Source: an uncultured Eubacteriales bacterium | GTDB taxonomy: Bacteria; Bacillota; Clostridia; Christensenellales; Aristaeellaceae | DNA: 64,000 nucleotides | Direction of reading: 5' to 3' | NCBI GenBank assembly: GCA_900540045.1 | Contig: UQEF01000003.1 | Location: forward strand, 1-64,000 | The notes under the pieces: model-generated | Told to the model about the DNA's origin: nothing | Database searches by the model: none | What the model saw: the letters and a program-made list of their open reading frames with translations, nothing else | Part shown: piece by piece, positions 61,028 through 64,000 of the stretch | Layout of the letters: every line of letters starts with the position of its first letter | How positions within the stretch are numbered: position 1 is the first letter of the stretch | Position numbers and translations under genes: made by a program

Positions 61028-62080
61028 ATGAACGCACAATCCCTGCTCATGTCGGCCGCCTATTACATGGAGGATGTGTCCGACCCCGTCAGCACGCTGC
61101 TGTGGATCGGCCTGGCCATCCTGGTGGCGCTCATTCTGGTGGTCGTGTTCCTGCGCTTCGTGCCGCTGGGCCTGTGGATTACCTCGCTGGCGGCGGGCGT
61201 GCACGTCAGCATCAGTTCCCTGGTAGGCATGCGGCTGCGTCGCATCCAGCCCAAGCGCTTGGTCGAGCCGCTCATCAAGGCCCGCAAGGCCGGACTGGAC
61301 GTTACTCTGTCCAAGCTGGAAACGCATTTGCTGGCCGGCGGCAACGTTGATCGCGTAATCAACGCGCTCATCGCCGCCCAGCGCTCCAATATCGAAATGC
61401 CCTTTGAAAAGGCGTCCGCCATCGACCTGGCGGGCCGTGATGTGCTGGAGGCCGTGCAGATGAGCGTAACGCCCAAGGTGATTGAAACGCCCGTGGTGGC
61501 TGCCATTGCCAAGGACGGCATCGAGCTGCGCGCCAAGGCCCGTGTGACCGTGCGCACCAACATTGAGCGCCTGGTCGGCGGCGCTGGGGAGGAAACCATC
61601 ATTGCCCGTGTGGGCGAAGGCATCGTCACCACGGTGGGTTCCAGCGAAACGCACAAGCAGGTGCTGGAAAACCCCGATCTGATCAGCCGCACGGTGCTCA
61701 ACAAGGGTCTGGACGCGGGCACGGCCTATGAAATCCTGTCCATCGATATCGCGGATGTAGATGTGGGCCGCAATGTGGGCGCCCAGCTGCAGATGGATCA
61801 GGCCGAAGCCGATCGCCGCATTGCGCAGGCTCGTGCTGAGGAGCGCCGCGCCATGGCCGTGGCGCGTGAGCAGGAAATGAAGGCTTCCGTGCAGGAGATG
61901 CGAGCCCGCGTGGTCGAGGCCGAGGCCGAGGTGCCCAAGGCCATGGCCGCCGCGCTGCGCGAGGGCAAGCTGGGCGTAATGGACTACTACCAGATGAAAA
62001 ACGTGGAGGCAGACACCAACATGCGCGACAGCATCGCCAAGGTGAGCGCGCCCCCTGTGAATTCTGAAGGCAAGAAGTAA
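61028..62080 (+). CDS. floA: Flotillin-like protein FloA
   Basis: FloA organises functional membrane microdomains. The 350-residue protein has an N-terminal membrane segment ([20 protein letters not shown]), then the FloA signature [20 protein letters not shown] and [14 protein letters not shown]. The SPFH/PHB domain contains [20 protein letters not shown]. An Ala/Glu-rich coiled coil follows ([20 protein letters not shown]). AAGGAGG precedes the ATG. Confidence 0.96.
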   Translation: MNAQSLLMSAAYYMEDVSDPVSTLLWIGLAILVALILVVVFLRFVPLGLWITSLAAGVHVSISSLVGMRLRRIQPKRLVEPLIKARKAGLDVTLSKLETHLLAGGNVDRVINALIAAQRSNIEMPFEKASAIDLAGRDVLEAVQMSVTPKVIETPVVAAIAKDGIELRAKARVTVRTNIERLVGGAGEETIIARVGEGIVTTVGSSETHKQVLENPDLISRTVLNKGLDAGTAYEILSIDIADVDVGRNVGAQLQMDQAEADRRIAQARAEERRAMAVAREQEMKASVQEMRARVVEAEAEVPKAMAAALREGKLGVMDYYQMKNVEADTNMRDSIAKVSAPPVNSEGKK

Positions 62081-62114
62081 CGCCGGCGCATGACGCGCCT
62101 TGAGAGGTGGTTGG

Positions 62115-62717
62115 ATGGACGGCATTCTGGCGCTGATTATCGTGTTCTGGATTGTGTCGGCGTTCAGCAAGGCCCTGAATCCCAAAAAAAGGGCGAAGCA
62201 GGCTGAAAAAAACCGGACGGCGAAACATACAGGCGGCCGGGCGGACAAACCGTCCGCCGCCCCCGCGGAGCATGAGGCCGCTCCCGCAGAGCAGCAGATG
62301 GCCCGCCAAACGACCTTCATGATGCCTCCGCTGGAGCCGCGCCCCACGTCTGTGGGAAGCCTGGGAACCTCATCTGACGAAGGAAAGGATATCTGCGATC
62401 CCACGCTGGGCCATGACGGCCGCCGGCCGGCCGCCTATGCGGGCAGCCTGGGGGCCGACTCCACTGAGGGAAAGGATACCTGCGACCCTCTGCTGGGCCA
62501 TGGCCGCAGACCGGCCACGCGCGGGGACGGACGGGAAACGCCGTCCGGAGAACGGCGGGAAGGAAGTGCCAAACGCCGCCCATCCCCGCCGGGCGAGGAT
62601 GCGTATGCGTTGGATGAAGGCATCATGTCCGAACTGGATGCGCAAACGCTGATTCAGGGCGTGGTGATGAGCGAAATTCTAAAGCGCCCGAACGAACGCA
62701 AATGGGGCTGGCGGTAA
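62115..62717 (+). CDS. Membrane-anchored repeat protein of unknown function
   Basis: The 200-residue protein starts MDGILALIIVFWIVSAFSKA (membrane anchor), followed by a basic Lys/Ala-rich region. Two copies of a roughly 27-residue repeat lie near residues 82-136: GSLGTSSDEGKDICDPTLGH and GSLGADSTEGKDTCDPLLGH, each followed by an RRPA-type end. The last 40 residues contain DEGIMSELDAQTLIQGVVMS, a likely helix. Single cysteines in each repeat could bind metal or form a disulfide. It is 34 bases after floA, suggesting a link to that membrane system. Confidence 0.7.
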   Translation: MDGILALIIVFWIVSAFSKALNPKKRAKQAEKNRTAKHTGGRADKPSAAPAEHEAAPAEQQMARQTTFMMPPLEPRPTSVGSLGTSSDEGKDICDPTLGHDGRRPAAYAGSLGADSTEGKDTCDPLLGHGRRPATRGDGRETPSGERREGSAKRRPSPPGEDAYALDEGIMSELDAQTLIQGVVMSEILKRPNERKWGWR

Positions 62718-62753
62718 CGCCGCCCCTTTTTTGGAAGAAACGGAGAAGAAAAA

Positions 62754-63515
62754 ATGACCGATCAGGAACAGCTGCGTGTGCTTATCGCCGACGATGACGC
62801 GGGCATGCGCACCGTGATGCGCAAAATCATTGCAAAGGTGCAAGGATTTACGCTGGTGGCCGAGGCCGGGGACGGAAAAACCGCGTTGGAGCTGACCGAA
62901 CAGATCAAGCCCAACGTGGTGTTTCTGGATGTGGAAATGCCCGAGATGAGCGGCGTGGAATGCGCCCGCGCCATACAGGATATGGATCCCTCTATCGTTA
63001 TCATTTTCGCTACGGCGCACGATACCTATATGGGCGATGCTTTTGAGGTGTACGCCTTTGACTACCTGGTGAAGCCCTTCAAGGTGGATCGCGTGATTCA
63101 GACGCTGGAACGGGCGCGCGACCGCCTGTTGCGGCGCGATGCCCGGCCCGTGGGCGCGCCGGTTCCCGCCGTACCGCGCGCGGCAGAGGGAAGGCTGATG
63201 CTGCGGCACCGCGAGGGCGTCAGCTTCATAGACCTTCAGGATATCCTGCTGGTGCAGCGCGAGGACCGGGCCACCGTGCTCTACACGGCGGACGGGGGAC
63301 GATACGTCACCGGCGATTCTCTGGCCGAGATGGAGGAGCGTCTGCACAGCGACGCGTTTTTCCGCTGCCATAAGTCCTATATCATAAACCTCAATCATAT
63401 CAAGGACATCACGCCCTATGGACGCTGGACCTATGTGGTGCGCCTGGAAAACACCAAGCACGATGCGCTTATCACTCACGAAAAATACGAGGAGCTGGAG
63501 CGGATGTTCCGTTAA
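62754..63515 (+). CDS. LytTR-family response regulator
   Basis: The 253-residue protein starts TDQEQLRVLIADDDAGMRTV. Its receiver domain has the phospho-acceptor Asp59 (VVFLDVEMPEMSG) and Lys in DYLVKPFKVDR. The C-terminal LytTR DNA-binding domain covers about residues 145-253, with FIDLQDILLVQREDRATVLY and FFRCHKSYIINLNHIKDITP. No partner kinase is visible in the window. Confidence 0.93.
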   Translation: MTDQEQLRVLIADDDAGMRTVMRKIIAKVQGFTLVAEAGDGKTALELTEQIKPNVVFLDVEMPEMSGVECARAIQDMDPSIVIIFATAHDTYMGDAFEVYAFDYLVKPFKVDRVIQTLERARDRLLRRDARPVGAPVPAVPRAAEGRLMLRHREGVSFIDLQDILLVQREDRATVLYTADGGRYVTGDSLAEMEERLHSDAFFRCHKSYIINLNHIKDITPYGRWTYVVRLENTKHDALITHEKYEELERMFR

Positions 63516-63519
63516 TCCC

Positions 63520-64000
63520 TTACAGAGAGTACAGGATACCGCCCAGCACGCCCGCCCCTGCCATCACCCAGATGGGATCGGGCTTGAAAATGCGAAGCGC
63601 TGCCAACGCCAGCGCGAAAATACCAAGCGCCCTCAGGTCCAATAAGGGAAGGCTGATGACTTCGCTGCCAAACAGCGCCAGAAGCAATATGCTCAGGCCC
63701 GCCGACGCGATCATCGCGACCACGGCGGGGCGAACGCCGCCCAATACGCCCTGGATGACCGACAGGCTGCGGTAGCGGTAATACACCCATGCCAGCAGCA
63801 GCGCAATCACGCAGGAGGGCAGCACGCAGCCCGCTGTGGCCACCAGCGCGCCGCTTACGCCCGCGATGCGCATACCCACAAATGTGGCGGAGTTGATGGC
63901 GATAGGGCCGGGCGTCATTTGCGAAAGTGTGACGATGTCGGTAAACTCCGTAAGCGTCAGCCACGGATGCACTTCGACTACCTGATGCTGAATCAGCGGC
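63520..64000 (-). CDS. Chromate transporter (ChrA family), partial
   Basis: The gene enters from the right edge. The visible 160 residues include VHPWLTLTEFTDIVTLSQMT and SQMTPGPIAINSATFVGMRI, the conserved first-helix region of ChrA half-proteins, then several membrane segments to GGILYSL. Reading continues upstream in frame (LIQHQVVE), so the true start lies outside the window. Clostridia usually encode two adjacent half-size ChrA proteins. Actual transport of chromate is not proven by sequence. Confidence 0.88.
   Translation of the reverse strand, partial: PLIQHQVVEVHPWLTLTEFTDIVTLSQMTPGPIAINSATFVGMRIAGVSGALVATAGCVLPSCVIALLLAWVYYRYRSLSVIQGVLGGVRPAVVAMIASAGLSILLLALFGSEVISLPLLDLRALGIFALALAALRIFKPDPIWVMAGAGVLGGILYSL

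Overview
The window joins two stretches that look like different genomes. Positions 1 to about 11,560 are AT-rich, with AT-ending codons and A/T-rich spacers. Positions from about 11,890 to the end are GC-rich, with codons ending mostly in G or C. The change falls inside a four-gene tRNA array (11,568-11,890). Both sides are spore-forming Clostridia-type Firmicutes: spoVT on the left; spo0A, two alpha/beta SASP genes and a GerM-domain gene on the right. No phage, plasmid or transposon module explains the switch. A chimeric assembly joined through conserved tRNA sequence is the simplest explanation; a real transfer boundary is the alternative.

Left part (1-11.5 kb): a partial Trk/Ktr potassium channel gene, a histidine phosphatase, a nicotinamidase-like hydrolase, a tiny hydrophobic ORF with type I toxin architecture, a GIY-YIG protein, spoVT, an ATPase gene behind a palindromic operator-like promoter, a TPP-riboswitch thiamine salvage operon (thiM-thiE-HAD-thiD-cytX), and a zinc-ribbon membrane protein.

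Right part, 12-34 kb: spo0A; a LUD-domain protein; a secreted beta-helix protein ending in a PPKTG sorting signal; panT-like/coaX/hom; an operon of YesN-type regulator, LytS/YesM-type kinase, an ABC ATPase that has lost its catalytic motifs, and a PAP2 phosphatase; nagB; an RNA-modification operon (methyltransferase, RluA, tgt, Nudix); ileS under a T-box; a class B sortase whose family in C. difficile uses (S/P)PxTG signals; tRNA-Trp; and a class I glutamine amidotransferase-like hydrolase.

Right part, 34-64 kb: two SASPs, rplJ-rplL with an L10-type leader, rqcH, a double-GerM protein, an rph-rdgB fusion, an rrf2-iscS-iscU-hflX cluster (HflX has a JAMM-like N-terminal motif), three VanY-type genes around parA-parB (the third without recognisable zinc ligands), ybaK, a large Pro/Gln-rich membrane protein, asp23-fakA-recG, trmL, two uracil-DNA glycosylases (one without Fe-S cysteines), nfeD-floA with a repeat protein, a LytTR regulator and a partial chromate transporter.

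The strongest candidate for an undescribed system is the kinase/regulator/degenerate-ABC-ATPase/PAP2 operon (18,907-23,935). The small toxin-like locus at 1,974-2,243 is second. All assignments come from reading the sequence; no database search was run.
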